A stretch of 64,000 bases of DNA from Owenia fusiformis (GCA_903813345.2 CAIIXF020000012.1:31936501-32000500); one strand, 5' to 3'. Positions 46,084 to 57,952 are shown, numbered from the stretch's first letter. Notes: a model not told the origin generated them from the letters alone. Program-made: numbers and translations.

Positions 46084-46686
46084 AGTTAAACCACCAGCCG
46101 AACACCGAGATATCTTAGTAATGGCTACACTGTTTGAAATATAACTGAGAAGTCCATTTGGAAATGGAACGTTTTTATACGATATTACATACTAGTCGTC
46201 TGTATAAACCCCGAATCCAATTCCTCCTAGTAATTAACATAGGCCTATTTTTATTCCATATGTTTTCCAAAGAAAATGATAGAAAATGAAAACAATACGT
46301 GTAATCGTATTGACAGCTGAAATATATAAAAATCGAAATGATAGGAAAAATGTATGGACATGTGTACGGAATGATCACATTCATCTTGTTTTATTTTCCC
46401 GAGAGTTTTGAACTATAGTCTTTTTCTGTGCTGCTTTGTTAAAATAAAGATTAAAGATTAGATTTTTGACTTTGATCAATGGTTTATATCAAAAGAATAA
46501 AAATATTAATCATAATAAGTGGGTGGGGCAGATGAGTAATGCGCACGCGCAACGAAGCATTTTAAGTGCAGTGTAACACCAAATAATTGCTTCGTTAGGG
46601 TTGGATAAAGCCAGTGTGGACACAATTTTTTCGCTAACCTTCGTTACAAAAATGCTTCGTTAGACTCAACCCAGCAGTGTAACAGG

Positions 46687-47887
46687 TACCAATATTATTA
46701 TATTTTTATGGGTAAATTGTAATGCCTACTCTAACAGTGACAACGTTGAAATATATTACAATACCTGGCATATACCTGCTATATGATATGCTATATTTTT
46801 TGTCAATCCCTGGTTTTTGTGACAATGTTAAAATATATCATAAAAATGCCTGCTACAGTATGTGCAATGTGGATTGTGAAATGACCATTCTTTGAAGGTG
46901 TTGCAACATAGTCTCATAATTTACACATGTTGTATTGTACTCTCATCCTCTGATGTGTGTGGCCTCTTGACAATTTTCACATATTTTAACATGGGAAATC
47001 CTCAATTAATCAAATCCACTACTCATTTATTAATCACTCAGACAAGAAAAAAAAATCAGTCAAGTTGGCAAAGTATCAATATTATCAAATGCATTCAATT
47101 CTTATTTTTGATAAATTAAGATATCACACGTGAGTATACACTGCTTCTGTTCATTATGATTCAATAGTCTATGAGGCAGGCCCGTAAGACACTTTTCTCC
47201 AAGGGGGGTGCGGTTTTTACTAAAGAGAATATAAAATTGTCAATTTTTTTGCCGCGTAAACCAAATCGCGTAAGTCAGAGGAGGGGGGTCGGTCACTCCC
47301 CTAGAAGATTTTACAGTTTTGAGATGCTATTTGGTGCATTCTGGGCACTTTCAAAGTGTATGAGTCAATAAGAAAAATGTGATTTTTTCAAATTCTTTTG
47401 GGGGTGTCAAAAAGGATGAGAGGGTGAAGTGGGGTGGGGTGCCAGAGGGGGAGCAAGGGGTCGTCCCCCAGAAACATTGACCATATCAAGGGGCAATTTG
47501 ATGATGTCTGGGCACTTAAAAAATGTCTGAGACAAAACATGAAATTCAGAATATTTTCTTTTGTTTTGTGGGGGATGTTAGGGGTGGCTAACTCTCATAG
47601 AAAGTTTTACAATTTAAAGATGATATTTGGTACTTTTGGGCACTTTTAAAGTGTATTAGTCAATAAAAACATTGAAAAACAATCATACTTTTTTTCAAAT
47701 TTTGGGGGTGTCAAAGGGGAGGGAGGGGTGCCAGAGGGGGAGGTGGGGTTGGGGTGCCAGAGGGGGAGCAAGTGTTTGTCCCCCATATCTGTCCCCCAGA
47801 AACATTTATGATATCAAGGTGCTATTCGATGAAGTCTGGGCTCTTTAAAAGTGTCTGTGCCTATTTCCCAAGAAAATTTTATCCATG
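46687..47887. repeat. AT-rich interior and G-rich tandem repeats
   Basis: From about 47160 the sequence is G-rich. Blocks with gtgccagagggggagcaag, tcccccagaaacatt and atatcaagg recur near 47440 and 47755, about 310 bases apart, with weaker traces around 47200. Frames across these blocks have no motif and are broken by the repeat drift. Confidence 0.55.
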
Positions 47888-48389
47888 AAGTGCGTCGGAA
47901 CACTGGCGATTCCTATTCGGTACTATGGAATATATCTTATTATGCCTTCTAGGACGCTTATGCAAAGAAATGGTTTACATTCACTGGAAGCACGAGTTGG
48001 TACATACTTTGAACGTCTACCAGCAATTATACCATGATAACAGTTTATCTCATTAACTAACAGAAGGTCAAAAACTGCTCGGTGACATACTTTCCAGCGA
48101 GCGTTGAAAATGAGGTCACGTTTACTTATGCTTCGATTAGCAGTAATGCCCAACGCATATGGATAAACAACTAAGAAAATGTTGCAAACATATTTAGGCA
48201 CCGAATGCGCCACTCTATATTCAGTCTTACCTTATGCTGTCAGAAAGTTTTGAATAATTGTCGACATCAACATCGTCTGTTGTCAAATTAGCCGCCATAT
48301 TTGTCGGGATTCAGTAAAACACAACTCGGGTCACTGACTTGCTGGAACGAAATTCGGAACACAGGATATTGATCACCCGGGGTGAATAT

Positions 48390-49106
48390 ATACAAAACTG
48401 TTCTGATTCATCGACTGTTGTGGCTTATAGGGGGGAATGGGCGGCACAATTCCCCACTTTCAATCATGTGGGAAACCCTAGAACGCTACAATTTGAATAA
48501 TATGGTGTTCAAGGTGATAGAGTCTGGCAAATCAGCCTTTGCAACGAAGCCCATAGTGTTATCATGATGTGCTCATTGTATGATTCTTTAACTATGTTTG
48601 TATACCTAGTGTTAGGTCATTTATGCAGCCAATTTTATGGTGGAATATTAATAGGAAAATACCTATTCTCAACAAACAATGTATCCTAATTGTTCAAACT
48701 GCAAACACGTTGCTACCCATTTGATATTTGTGCTTTATGCCCTCTGTGCAGCAAAGAAAATGACACCTTGGAACATTTCTTATTGCGTTGTGACGCACTT
48801 TCTCATGAGCGACATACACATACCATGCTTATAGAAAGTGAAGAGTGCCATACAATTAATGAAAAGTTGAGCTTCATTTTTGGTATAAATCATTTGAGTT
48901 TGGACCAGGAGAGCCTTGATTCTCTCTGTTCTGTTTCGATTAACATTCACTCTATGCATAGAGCCAGGGAGACGATGTTAAGGCATTTTAACTTTTTGTA
49001 CCTTTTGTAACTTTTATATTACTCTTTTCTTTTACCTTATATCATTGTATACCATGTAACTGTCTAAATCAATAGACGCAAATAAAGAATACATACATAC
49101 ATACAA
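48390..49106 (+). pseudogene. LINE fragment, right part with 3' end and (CATA)n tail
   Basis: 48463-48560 reads MWETLERYNLNNMVFKVI, matching the region before the C-terminal knuckle of the LINE at 6999-9914. 48720-49010 has the knuckle itself (CPLCSKENDTLEHFLLRC) and the protein end. The tail aataaagaatacatacatac ends the element near 49106. The reverse-transcriptase core is missing between the two parts, so this LINE copy was deleted internally as well as interrupted. Confidence 0.82.
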
Positions 49107-49167
49107 AAAGATTAAGTTACTATCGGTCAATGTATCTTATTTGATATTATATCCTAGCCTTATAAAT

Positions 49168-49370
49168 ATTACTTATAAATTATACTGAATTAAAAGTAGA
49201 AATAAATATTAACGTTTATCAATAGAAATTTAAAATTCGCCGTGTGGCTGCCGTAGGAATTGTGACTGCAAAAGTACCAGACCGCAGAAATTCTGCGGCG
49301 AGCGTATATATGTTACTGACCGCAGAAATGATAGACCGTGCGGTCGCCGTAGGTAATGTGACTGGGGTGT
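49168..49370. repeat. Dispersed repeat family R, copy C
   Basis: Matches copies A and B in order (attaacgtttatcaatagaa, cgccgtgtggctgccgtagg, gtgcggtcgccgtaggtaat). Its right edge is a few bases from the stop codon of the sulfotransferase gene. Confidence 0.78.
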
Positions 49371-49372
49371 TA

Positions 49373-50431
49373 TTACTGGCCAACGTGAACGCCCAGACAC
49401 GTCATATGAATGTAAAATCGTTGGAGTATGAACTTATAGAGGTCATAATCATCTGCTAACACTTCCTTCATCACAGCAATACTTGCGTTGTTTGGTCGAA
49501 CTTTATTGCGCCCAACATTTTCTCTCTTTTCCTTTTTTTGTTTGTATGCCACAGACAGTTCATTTTTAAACCGAGGTAAAATAGTTTCCATGGCAACCAA
49601 TGTTTCTTTGAAATGCTCGGTTATTCCAATGAATGTATAATATTTCTCGATATTGGTTTTAGCTCTTTCAATAGACACCATGGAAGTATTGATGTCCATA
49701 TATTTACCAGAAAACCACTCTGGGTATATTGGTTTTATATGTGCCCCTTTGCATCCAGAAAATGGCCTTGTGTTTAAACACGCTGCGGTTTCCTTCACGT
49801 CTCTGCCCTCGCAATTAGTCTGTCGTATCCAAAACTGAAGGCAGTAGCCAAGAGTTTGTTTAATCTCGTCAGGTGAAAGTTTCAGTCGCTTCCTTAGGGC
49901 CGAATTTGACGTCTGGTAGTAGTACAAAGATATCCACCTTTCGACGGGATCTCGAACCAAGTCTATGAATAAAGGCTGCTTGTATCCTAGCTCATTAAAA
50001 TCAAAGAATCCTAAATGTCCCCTAAAGATGTATGGCTTCTTTGTGAATGGTAGAACTTGTGTTTTAACAAATTTCTGCCTTCTTGACAAGTCGGTTACCT
50101 TTAGTAGATTCTGTATCACCAGAGGCTTTGTATAATGCGTTGAATACTTTTTAGAAGAATCGCAAGCATTTGACAAAATCTGCATGAACGTTGTACTTGC
50201 ACATTTGGGTACTTCGGTGTAGATGATGAGATCTTCATTCCGGTTTTCTTTTGAATATCCTTTCAGATTGAATCCTCTGTCACAGGTTAGATTTACCTCT
50301 GTCTTTCGTTTATGTACACCCATCCCAGATGGTGTCACTTGCCTCAGCAATCTCCAAACTGAAAATTGCAATACGATTGCAGTTGTTAAGATAGCGATCG
50401 CGAGTACCTTGTATCGAAAAGAACATGCCAT
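49373..50431 (-). CDS. Uronyl / heparan 2-O-sulfotransferase-like protein, single exon, 352 aa
   Basis: A minus-strand frame from ATG 50431 to TAA 49373-49375. Residues 9-29 are a signal anchor, so this is a type II Golgi protein. VPKCASTTF (74-82) is the 5'-phosphosulfate-binding loop for PAPS, RGHLGFFDF (137-145) holds the likely catalytic H139, and RDPVERWISLYYY (160-172) is the 3'-phosphate-binding motif. Six cysteines in 197-227 and near the C terminus fit the lumenal fold. Enzymes of this family transfer sulfate to the 2-O position of uronic acid in heparan, chondroitin or dermatan chains; which acceptor applies here is not decidable. Length fits UST/HS2ST (350-406 aa). The last codons sit against repeat copy C, so the original end may have been altered. 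Confidence 0.9.
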   Translation of the reverse strand: MACSFRYKVLAIAILTTAIVLQFSVWRLLRQVTPSGMGVHKRKTEVNLTCDRGFNLKGYSKENRNEDLIIYTEVPKCASTTFMQILSNACDSSKKYSTHYTKPLVIQNLLKVTDLSRRQKFVKTQVLPFTKKPYIFRGHLGFFDFNELGYKQPLFIDLVRDPVERWISLYYYQTSNSALRKRLKLSPDEIKQTLGYCLQFWIRQTNCEGRDVKETAACLNTRPFSGCKGAHIKPIYPEWFSGKYMDINTSMVSIERAKTNIEKYYTFIGITEHFKETLVAMETILPRFKNELSVAYKQKKEKRENVGRNKVRPNNASIAVMKEVLADDYDLYKFILQRFYIHMTCLGVHVGQ

Positions 50432-53337
50432 TTTCGGAACACATTCGAATAAAGTAGTACGTTTATGTTGACTTTTCTATGCATCTTTCATTTTTCGTTA
50501 ACATTGTGACTCTTTTCACTCAAAACCGCTTAAGTGTGAAATTAGTTTTGATAAAAAGTGAAAACAATTCTAAAATGTTTTTTTCAAATAGACATATAGT
50601 ATATATCTGTATACATTTGTACATTCGTTACCCAAGGCATTAAAGTAAACCCCAAGGAAAAATAGGCGAATTTTCAAATTGAAATTAGGGTCCGTCTCAA
50701 ACATGTCGATTTTCACATCTTGACCCCCTGATTAATATGTCAAGCTATTCAAATTAGAATGCAACATTTTCAAAAAAACCAAGACATTCCTCATGGTACT
50801 TAACTGTCCTTTGAAATCCCAAATGGATTTGGACTGCAAGCTCTTTCTTTTTGATGTGCATTACTGGTCAACATAAACCAATGAAATCTATCATTTTCTC
50901 GATTTTTTTACTTACCCTTTGTTTTTCATTTCAATAAAATTGAAAGGGTCGACTTTATTGAAACATGAATCGATGCGATCATGAAAAATGATCCTAAAGA
51001 CAATAAAAAATGATAACAGTTTTATTTGGAAAGAATTGATCATTACGCTAGTTCACTATTCATCCGCATGTCGATTTTCACAAGACAATTAGAAACAAAT
51101 GACAATGATTTAGAAAGTTCACTTTAGGGAACGCTTACTTCACAAATCGACATTTTTGATATGTAAGATATAACTAGCTGAATTGAGAAACATCCAGTTT
51201 GTATTTGTAGCCACGTAGGACCACGTTTATGTAAAATTTCCCGTCAAAACCCGACATACGTAAAACATGATTTGCAGAATCCTGTCGTGTTTCACATTTT
51301 ATTCTAAAATATCGTCAAAGAAAATAAACGTAGGACATGTACGTATTACGTCTTCAGTGTATATCCACTGAACACATCTTTTCTACATCCGTTTCACACC
51401 CCAACTTTACCAAAACATTGCACTGATTCATGAAACTAGGGTTTACATTTTTAGATTGAATGACTGAATTGGATGACTGATGCCATGTCCTTAAAATAAT
51501 TTTTTGACACCCTTGGTATATGTTTTCCCTTTTATCTCATATACCAGGTATGGTACCTTGACTTGTTTTTACAATTTGAGTAATTTTTCCTTTGGATTCA
51601 GCTTTTAATGCATGCTTAGACCAGTTGCGGGTTGACGTAGTGACGTTTTCCCTGAATGTATCACAACAACAGGACAACCATTTACGTAATATTGGAGTAC
51701 AAACAGCATCTATCTAGATATCTACATCTGATATGTCCCTTTAACATATTTAAATCAAGAACTCGATCCTTGAGTGTACGTTATAAATTGAAACATATGA
51801 TATTGATGTCGAGTCGATTCCAGTAAGGCTGAAGTATACGTATAAAGTTAACGTATACATAAAAATATTGGGCGAGACTTGAGATAATGTATTTCAGTCA
51901 AAATTGAAACTTCTGATTGGGTTCGAAGCCGAGATGCCCGGATATGACCCAGCAAAAGCCGGAATTCACGTGATTTTTCACGAAGAAGGTGCGGAGTTTT
52001 TCCATTTCATCGGTTTTTTCCTAGATCTTGAACGTTTATGGAGTTATTTCAACCATTCTTTGTCAGTGTACACCTCTCGCCAATATTCATCTTAATCACG
52101 CGTGTTAATAACCTATTGCCGAGTAATTTATTTTTTTGATTTGACAAAAATTCGATCAGAAACTACCTATTACGAAAAACTCCAGTGATATATTTTAGCT
52201 AGGCTTGGTCCAAGGGGCCCGTCTTAAGTGCGTGTTGAATTAAATGGAGCCCGGGTGAAGAGTTTGAATTATGTCGATTATTCGATTGTTATATATAAAT
52301 AAACATCGATCTTCGGCGAAGATAAAATAAGAACAACATATATATCCGAGAAACATGTTGGTAAGTACAGTATTTCATTTATAATGGCAGAAAATCAAAT
52401 TGAATCGAAATCGAATTTTCAACTTTTTCAATTTTTTTTCGTTCGATTATTTTGATTTTCAATTTTATTTTTACATTCCATCTTCTTCGTCCTGCGGGAC
52501 TATACTAGGCATACGCCCGGAACATGTATAACATTGAGTCAAATTCACTTATAGAACATGCTGTAAGCTTTATTTCTTTACATTTTTACGGGCCTATGCC
52601 TGGGCTATGACTCTAGGCCTAGACTACTAGATCTATAAAACTTAGACTAGCCTAAAGCTAGAGCCTTAGATCTAGCTCTTTCAGAGGCTGTGACTGATCT
52701 GTTAGAACAGCCTCTAGAGCCCCCTATCAACCGCTTCAAAATTGTGTAAGTGTCCTCTTTGCGAAAATCGAAAAAAATTAAAAGGTGCTTCTGTGCCGAA
52801 CAGCAAATTCTCATTATATGTTGAGAAGATACTCTTTACCAAGAAACCAAAAATGGAAGTTTGAAGACATGACGTACAAGTCAAAATCTCTGAATCTTGC
52901 TTGGTACATGACAGATAAAGAGAATTTAAATCCTGATCGGCAAAGAAGCGGCTAATAACTTACATATTTTCTCAACAAAAAGCACTGATGTAGCTCACAT
53001 TGGGAGATAGAAGTAAGCACTTAAAGTTGATTTCAGTAGATCAGTTACACCTGTCATGATTTCAAGGAAAGACACAAAGTATCCGTCAAAAGAGAAAAGC
53101 TTACATAAATGCGAGCAAAATCTGCAGATTTATTATAGCTATTGACTTCTCGAATATGTTGAACGCACAACTCTAAACAATACTTGAAATTGAATAAAAT
53201 TGACAAAATATGAGAAGACAGTCTAAAACCTAAATGGGAGAGCTGCCATTGTTTGCCCGGAAATCTTCAGAGATTTTGACTGGTACTTTGTGTCTTTCCA
53301 TCAAAATTGCCATTATGGTTTCTCGCTGGGTAATTCA
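50432..53337. other. Intergenic DNA with repeat traces
   Basis: No gene is recognised. A 63-codon frame at 51904-52095 has no motif. A stretch near 52602-52720 holds an unusual cluster of seven or eight CTAG tetramers. From about 52720 the sequence belongs to the repeat family of 53338-54220: ccccctatcaaccgcttcaa is the inverse of the ttgaagcgggtgatag block at 53415, and 52915-53070 is a diverged direct copy. Confidence 0.45.
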
Positions 53338-54249
53338 CAGATGAAGAGAAATCTGATAGCTGACAGCTTTTCTTAAACAGAAGATAAAAGAAGATATAAA
53401 AAAACTGTTATGATTTTGAAGCGGGTGATAGCCGATAGGGGGCATGTTAAGGCTGTAAGTAGAGAGTGTAGCAATAAATCTAACCCAAATAGAGTTTAAC
53501 ACATCTCAGTATAGGCAAAATTAAAATTCATTAAAGTTTCATCACTTTAGCATGTGTACATTTGCTGGCCTTCTAATATTTTGCCAATAGATTTGTTTGG
53601 CTTCATTGCAAATTCTTATGAAATATATGAGTGTATGGTTTCAATGTACTGTACTCCCGATATTTTTCGCGTGCAATTTAGTTTCGTGCTTTTTGCGATT
53701 GTGTAAAAATCACGAAAATTAATAGTCGCAAATATCGCCAATTAAAGGCTGAGGTGCAACATGCCATTGACTTAGATCTAGAGATTGTAAATCTTATCCA
53801 AAGTATATGATATTGGGTAGGTGTAATTACTGTAGATAAGGTAAATTAATTTTGAGGATTCAGAGAATAATGGAAGTTAAACCTTTGATATCCGCAAAAT
53901 TTAATGGCCGCAAAATAGGTATTTCTCAAAATTCATGAAATTTAAACTCGCAAATTAACCGGTAGTACAGTATTTGCATGTGGAATAATTATGATATTGA
54001 GAGCATTGATGAAACAAATGCAATGAACTGATTTGATTGGCCAAGGGAGCATTGGAATTTTGACCTGAAGTTCACATGATTGTTGCTATAGGCCTTATGA
54101 CTTTTTGGAATTCCAGTAATACTATTAATGTCTATTATACTTACACAGTAAAACCTGTCTAATCCAAATGCCACCGCTACCAATTAAAAACATTCCGATT
54201 TAAACGTCTGATTTCGAGGTTTTTGCATCCGAAAGATTCTTGATTTTGA
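53338..54249. repeat. Segmental duplication, copy X
   Basis: Shares gatgaagagaaatct, ttgaagcgggtgatag, acagtatttgcatgtg and cagtaaaacctgtctaatcc with 57953-59260 in the same order. Inside it, 53647-53973 is bordered by tactgtactcccg and its imperfect inverse ggtagtacagta, probably a MITE. The cagtaaaacct block resembles pogo/Tigger-like ends. Confidence 0.65.
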
Positions 54250-54272
54250 AAAAATATAAATGCATTTTCACT
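54250..54272. repeat. Target-site duplication of the minus-strand LINE, left copy
   Basis: 23 bases (containing aatataaatgcattttcact) are identical to 57020-57042. Confidence 0.9.
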
Positions 54273-57019
54273 TAATATTACTATAATAATGTTTATTTCA
54301 AAACTTCTAAGGCCACAGGCCTCCTAGTTACAGTTAATTTTCATACAATTTTAGACAGTGATAAGCAAAACAACTTAAATTACAAATTAAGTTTTCATTT
54401 TCAGTTGACATTAACTGTATAAATTTTACCATATCTGGTCTATAACAATAATAATCTGGCAAATACATTTTTCTTAGAGATCTGAATTTCTCACATATCA
54501 TAACCATGTGGTACTCATCTCCAATAATATTAACATTTGCTGCTAAACAGAACTTACAAAACCGTAGTTCCCTGGGCACATTATTTCTTCGACCCATTTC
54601 AATTTCTAATGAATGATTACTACATCTCAATCGAGTTAGAGCAACTCTAAATTTCTTTATATTTACACAGGAAAGATATTTTTCTCTTTCCATCACTGTT
54701 TTAATATTACAATATGTTACCATTTTTGGTAATTCTGAAAGTCTAGCAGCCCACTCTTGACAGTAAATGTCTTTTAGCCTCTGCTTAAAACTTAAAATAA
54801 AAAAAGGTCCACATCACCTACTTCTTTGAAAGCCCAAACATCACCAAAGCCATTTGTACACAATAACTTTCTAACATGTGTTGCCCATGTAATATGGCCT
54901 GTTGAATCAAGGTTCTCTAACATAGAATAACAATGTTTTGGGATTCTCCCATTTTCCATCTCCATATTTAGTTTTAACCAATATTTTACACATTTTGACA
55001 TATATATTGTACATAATGGGTATCGTCCACATTCCCCTAGAACTGCCTCATTTGTTGTTTGTGATGCAACTTTAAGAAATGATTTACAAAATTTTCTTTG
55101 AACCTTTTCCACTTGGTCGTAAACTTTAAAACCCCGTATTTCTGAGCCATATGTTAAAATAGGAAGCGTCAGAGAATCAAAAAGTCTGAATCCCATTTCA
55201 AATGATAATGAGCCACCTAATTTTGAGATTTGGTTTATGACATGTAGTGACTTTCCACCTTGATTGGCTAGTGTTTTGGTTGCGACTGACCAGTTTAACC
55301 TAGAAGAAATCATTAAACCCAGATATTTGTAATAAGAAACTATTTCTACATTTTTACCCTTGTATAGCCATTTTTATCCTTTTTAACAATACCACCATTT
55401 CTAAATACAATGATTTTAGTTTTCGAAAGGTTCACATTCATGCCAAATTTATCACAAAATTCTGATAGTATATTTAGCTGATTTTGCATATTTTCAACAG
55501 TATGATTTAAAAGACCAATGTCATCTGCGTATAAAAGTATATGTACATTATCCACACTTTCTGTTACAAATATTCCTTCAATTTCTGAACATTTATACAT
55601 TTTTACTAACTGTTCTAAATATAAAATGAACAGAAAAGGGCTAATCATACAACCTTGTCTTGTACCTACTTGGCACATAAATGATTGGGTAAGACCATCT
55701 GGTGTTCTAACACATGATTTTAATTTACAGTACATAGATTGTAATGTTTTGAGAAAAGCTCCATGAACATCCTCCTTAAGTAAGTTATACCACATTTGCT
55801 TATGAGGAATAGAATCAAATGCCTTGCTAAAATCAACAAATGCTATAAAACAGCGCCCTCTGGATTTACATAAATATTTTTCTACCATAGCAGAGAGACT
55901 AAATATATGATCATAAGTGCTTTTGCCTTCCTTATATGCTCCTTGATGGTCACCTATTTTGTGATTTGTTTTAGCCCACTTAATAAATCTATTCGCTAGA
56001 ACCTTTGTAAAAATCTTACCAAGTGTACAAAGTAAAGATATACCTCTGTAATTATTAACATTGTCAACTGGTGGTTTTTTTAATAATGCTGCAATGATAG
56101 CCTCGCTCCAGAAATTTGGAAAGTAGCCATTTGACATGATAGAATTGAACAATAAATGAACATATGGCATTAAAGTGTCATAACTATGTTGATACATCTC
56201 ATATGTGATCCCATCTATACCATGGGCTTTCTTACTTTTTAAATTTGTAATTACATTTTCAATTTCCACTACAGATATATTACAGTTCAGTTCATCTGGT
56301 AAATTTTGTAAACATTGATTGCAATCATTTTGGTCATGATTTTTGAGAAAGTCATCTACAACATTTTGAAAGTCTTTATCAATATCGGAATCTGTAGTAA
56401 GCAAATTTTTGAAATACTCGTACCATTCGACTGGTGAAATATGACCTTTTGTTTGAGACCCTTTTACATACTTAATTAATTGCCATAATTTATTTACATC
56501 ATTCATACAATCTCTACATTTGCTCATAAATTCATTTTCATATACCTGTTTCTTATTTCTACATAATAGCTTGAACTCTTTTTTGATTGTTATATAGGCA
56601 ATTAAAGATTCATTTGATTTTGAATTCCTATAATTAAGGAGACTATTTATTTTCCTTTTCTTTAATTTTGCACAATCACCATCCCACCAATCATCAGTTT
56701 TTGTATTTTGATTCCTCGGTTTAACTTTCTTGCATTCAGCTCCATAGTTAATACATTTCACAATTTTATCAACAGCACCATCTATGTTTCCATTTTGAAT
56801 CATATCGTTAAATCCCCTTAATATATTTTGGGACGTTTGGTCACGAATTTTGCTTTTAAATATATTGACTTTATCAGGCTTCCAAATATACCTGTCATAT
56901 TGTCGCATGTTTTGTTGATCATTTCTATTTGCTGAATGTAACATCAATTTGAGATCACAAGTTATTGGAAAATGATCCGTTCCCTCAGATGTATTAATAT
57001 TGCCCACAGTCTGAATTTT
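54273..57019 (-). mobile_element. 5'-truncated LINE insertion, 2.75 kb
   Basis: Bounded exactly by the 23-bp duplications at 54250-54272 and 57020-57042. The 3' end (left side) has a short untranslated region with aataaac and an AT tail (cattattatagtaatatta on the minus strand). The 5' end lies in the endonuclease domain. Confidence 0.92.
54334..57007 (-). pseudogene. LINE reverse transcriptase, near-intact, two frameshifts
   Basis: The segments 57007-55346, 55313-54792 and 54723-54334 are one protein broken by frameshifts, one near 55345 and one in a T run near 54800. The first holds the endonuclease end (GTDHFPI), KKAHGIDGI, ISLLCTLGKI, the catalytic FVDFSKAFDSIPHKQ, GTRQGC and LLYADD (near 55520), all intact. 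The second starts after YKYLG and carries LPILTYGSEI. The third has the C-terminal cysteine/histidine cluster (RFCKFC...YHMVMICEKF). It is not close to the LINE at 6999-9914, so two LINE families share the window. Confidence 0.88.
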
Positions 57020-57042
57020 AAAAATATAAATGCATTTTCACT
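57020..57042. repeat. Target-site duplication of the minus-strand LINE, right copy
   Basis: Identical to 54250-54272. Confidence 0.9.
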
Positions 57043-57952
57043 AAAAAAATATTAAGATTACTTTTGACCGCATAGCTTTATGACATTCCAAAATCCAAAT
57101 CGAATGCTTGAAAGGTAAAACAGAAGTGTGCAATCAGAGATGATAGATACTATCAGACTATTGCATGAGTATATGAAGGCCATGTGTCAACTCTTCGATT
57201 GATAATACGCCTCGAAATAAAGACCCACTTGCTTGGGAAAGCTATTTTCCCTCTTAATAAATGCCTGTCCCCTTGGGAAAATGTTTTCAATTCCCCTCTT
57301 AGTCTTAATAAAAGCCAATGGCATTTATTTTGAGTTCTTTCTAATAAAGGCCCTGTGCAAAATAAATGCTCAGTGGGCCTATAGTTGAATTTAAAATTTC
57401 CCCTTCGACTCAATTTTTATAAATGTTTTATGCATCAGTATGTTGCATTTGGAGACACAAATAAACTCTTAAAAGGAAAATATTTTCTCTTTAGTATGTT
57501 AACTTTGTCTACAAATGCATAATATTAATGTGAAAACATTATAAAAAAAGTGGAAGGAACTGAAAATCAGGAAAACATTTTTGAAAAAAATGTTGATGGG
57601 GTCTTTGCACCTTCCCTGTCTCAATCTCCAATTTTTTTTATCATCTCTATGAGTACTTTTCCTTTAGATAATGCATTGGCCTTACATACACACCTTACAT
57701 TTTCAGAAACTTCTGCAATTCAACATATGACCGTCTAAATTCTGTTGCGAAACCTTTAGTATTCTTTCAAGCAATTTCCTGCTTACATGAAAGTCTTACA
57801 TTCTGCGTTTTTTTAATGTAACATAATGGCTGATACCAATATTGTTCAAAGTTGTATATGTTTACACTATGGAACTAATCATTCTTTGAATTGAGTTCGA
57901 TTCCTGAACAACTTGATATTTGACTAAACATTCCTTGGATTTGATTTGGTTT
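57043..57952. other. Intergenic DNA without recognised features
   Basis: Only short frames with no motif are present. Several ttaataaatgcc and ttaataaaggcc variants at 57254-57375 suggest an old repeat. Confidence 0.4.

Larger units (their letters stand above)
44438..46686. mobile_element. 2.25-kb element with CCTGTTACAC ends and AACGAAGC clusters
   Basis: Left end ccctgttacacaggccagt and right end cccagcagtgtaacagg are inverted. About 260 bases on the left and 160 on the right carry some 13 copies of cttcgtta or taacgaag, several in palindromes such as gcttcgttacgaagc. Both inner borders reach a tgcgcatgcgcg/gcgcacgcgc block. The interior holds another inverted pair (44903-44942 with 45361-45401, ttttaccgtat core) and the foldback at 45676-46083. 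No transposase is recognised. Confidence 0.72.
41472..48384. mobile_element. 6.9-kb element with about 490-bp terminal inverted repeats, 5-bp target duplication
   Basis: Left repeat 41472-41955 and right repeat 47888-48384 are inverted copies. The outer 90 bases are almost identical and begin CACCCCGGGTGATCAATATC; further in, matching blocks continue down to ccgaataggaatcgcca. aatat flanks both ends (41467-41471, 48385-48389). The right repeat, read inward on the minus strand, has an ATG-led 60-base frame (MAANLTTDDVDV) that ends at a GTAAGA donor-like site. The left copy is frame-broken there. No transposase core is visible inside, and most of the interior is other repeats. The superfamily is unknown; CAC ends plus 5-bp duplications are also seen in Transib-type elements. 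Confidence 0.8.

Noticed and set aside
51904-52095. 63-codon frame (starts MKLLIGFEAEMPGYDP) as a gene
   Set aside because: No recognisable motif, and it lies alone in repeat-rich DNA.
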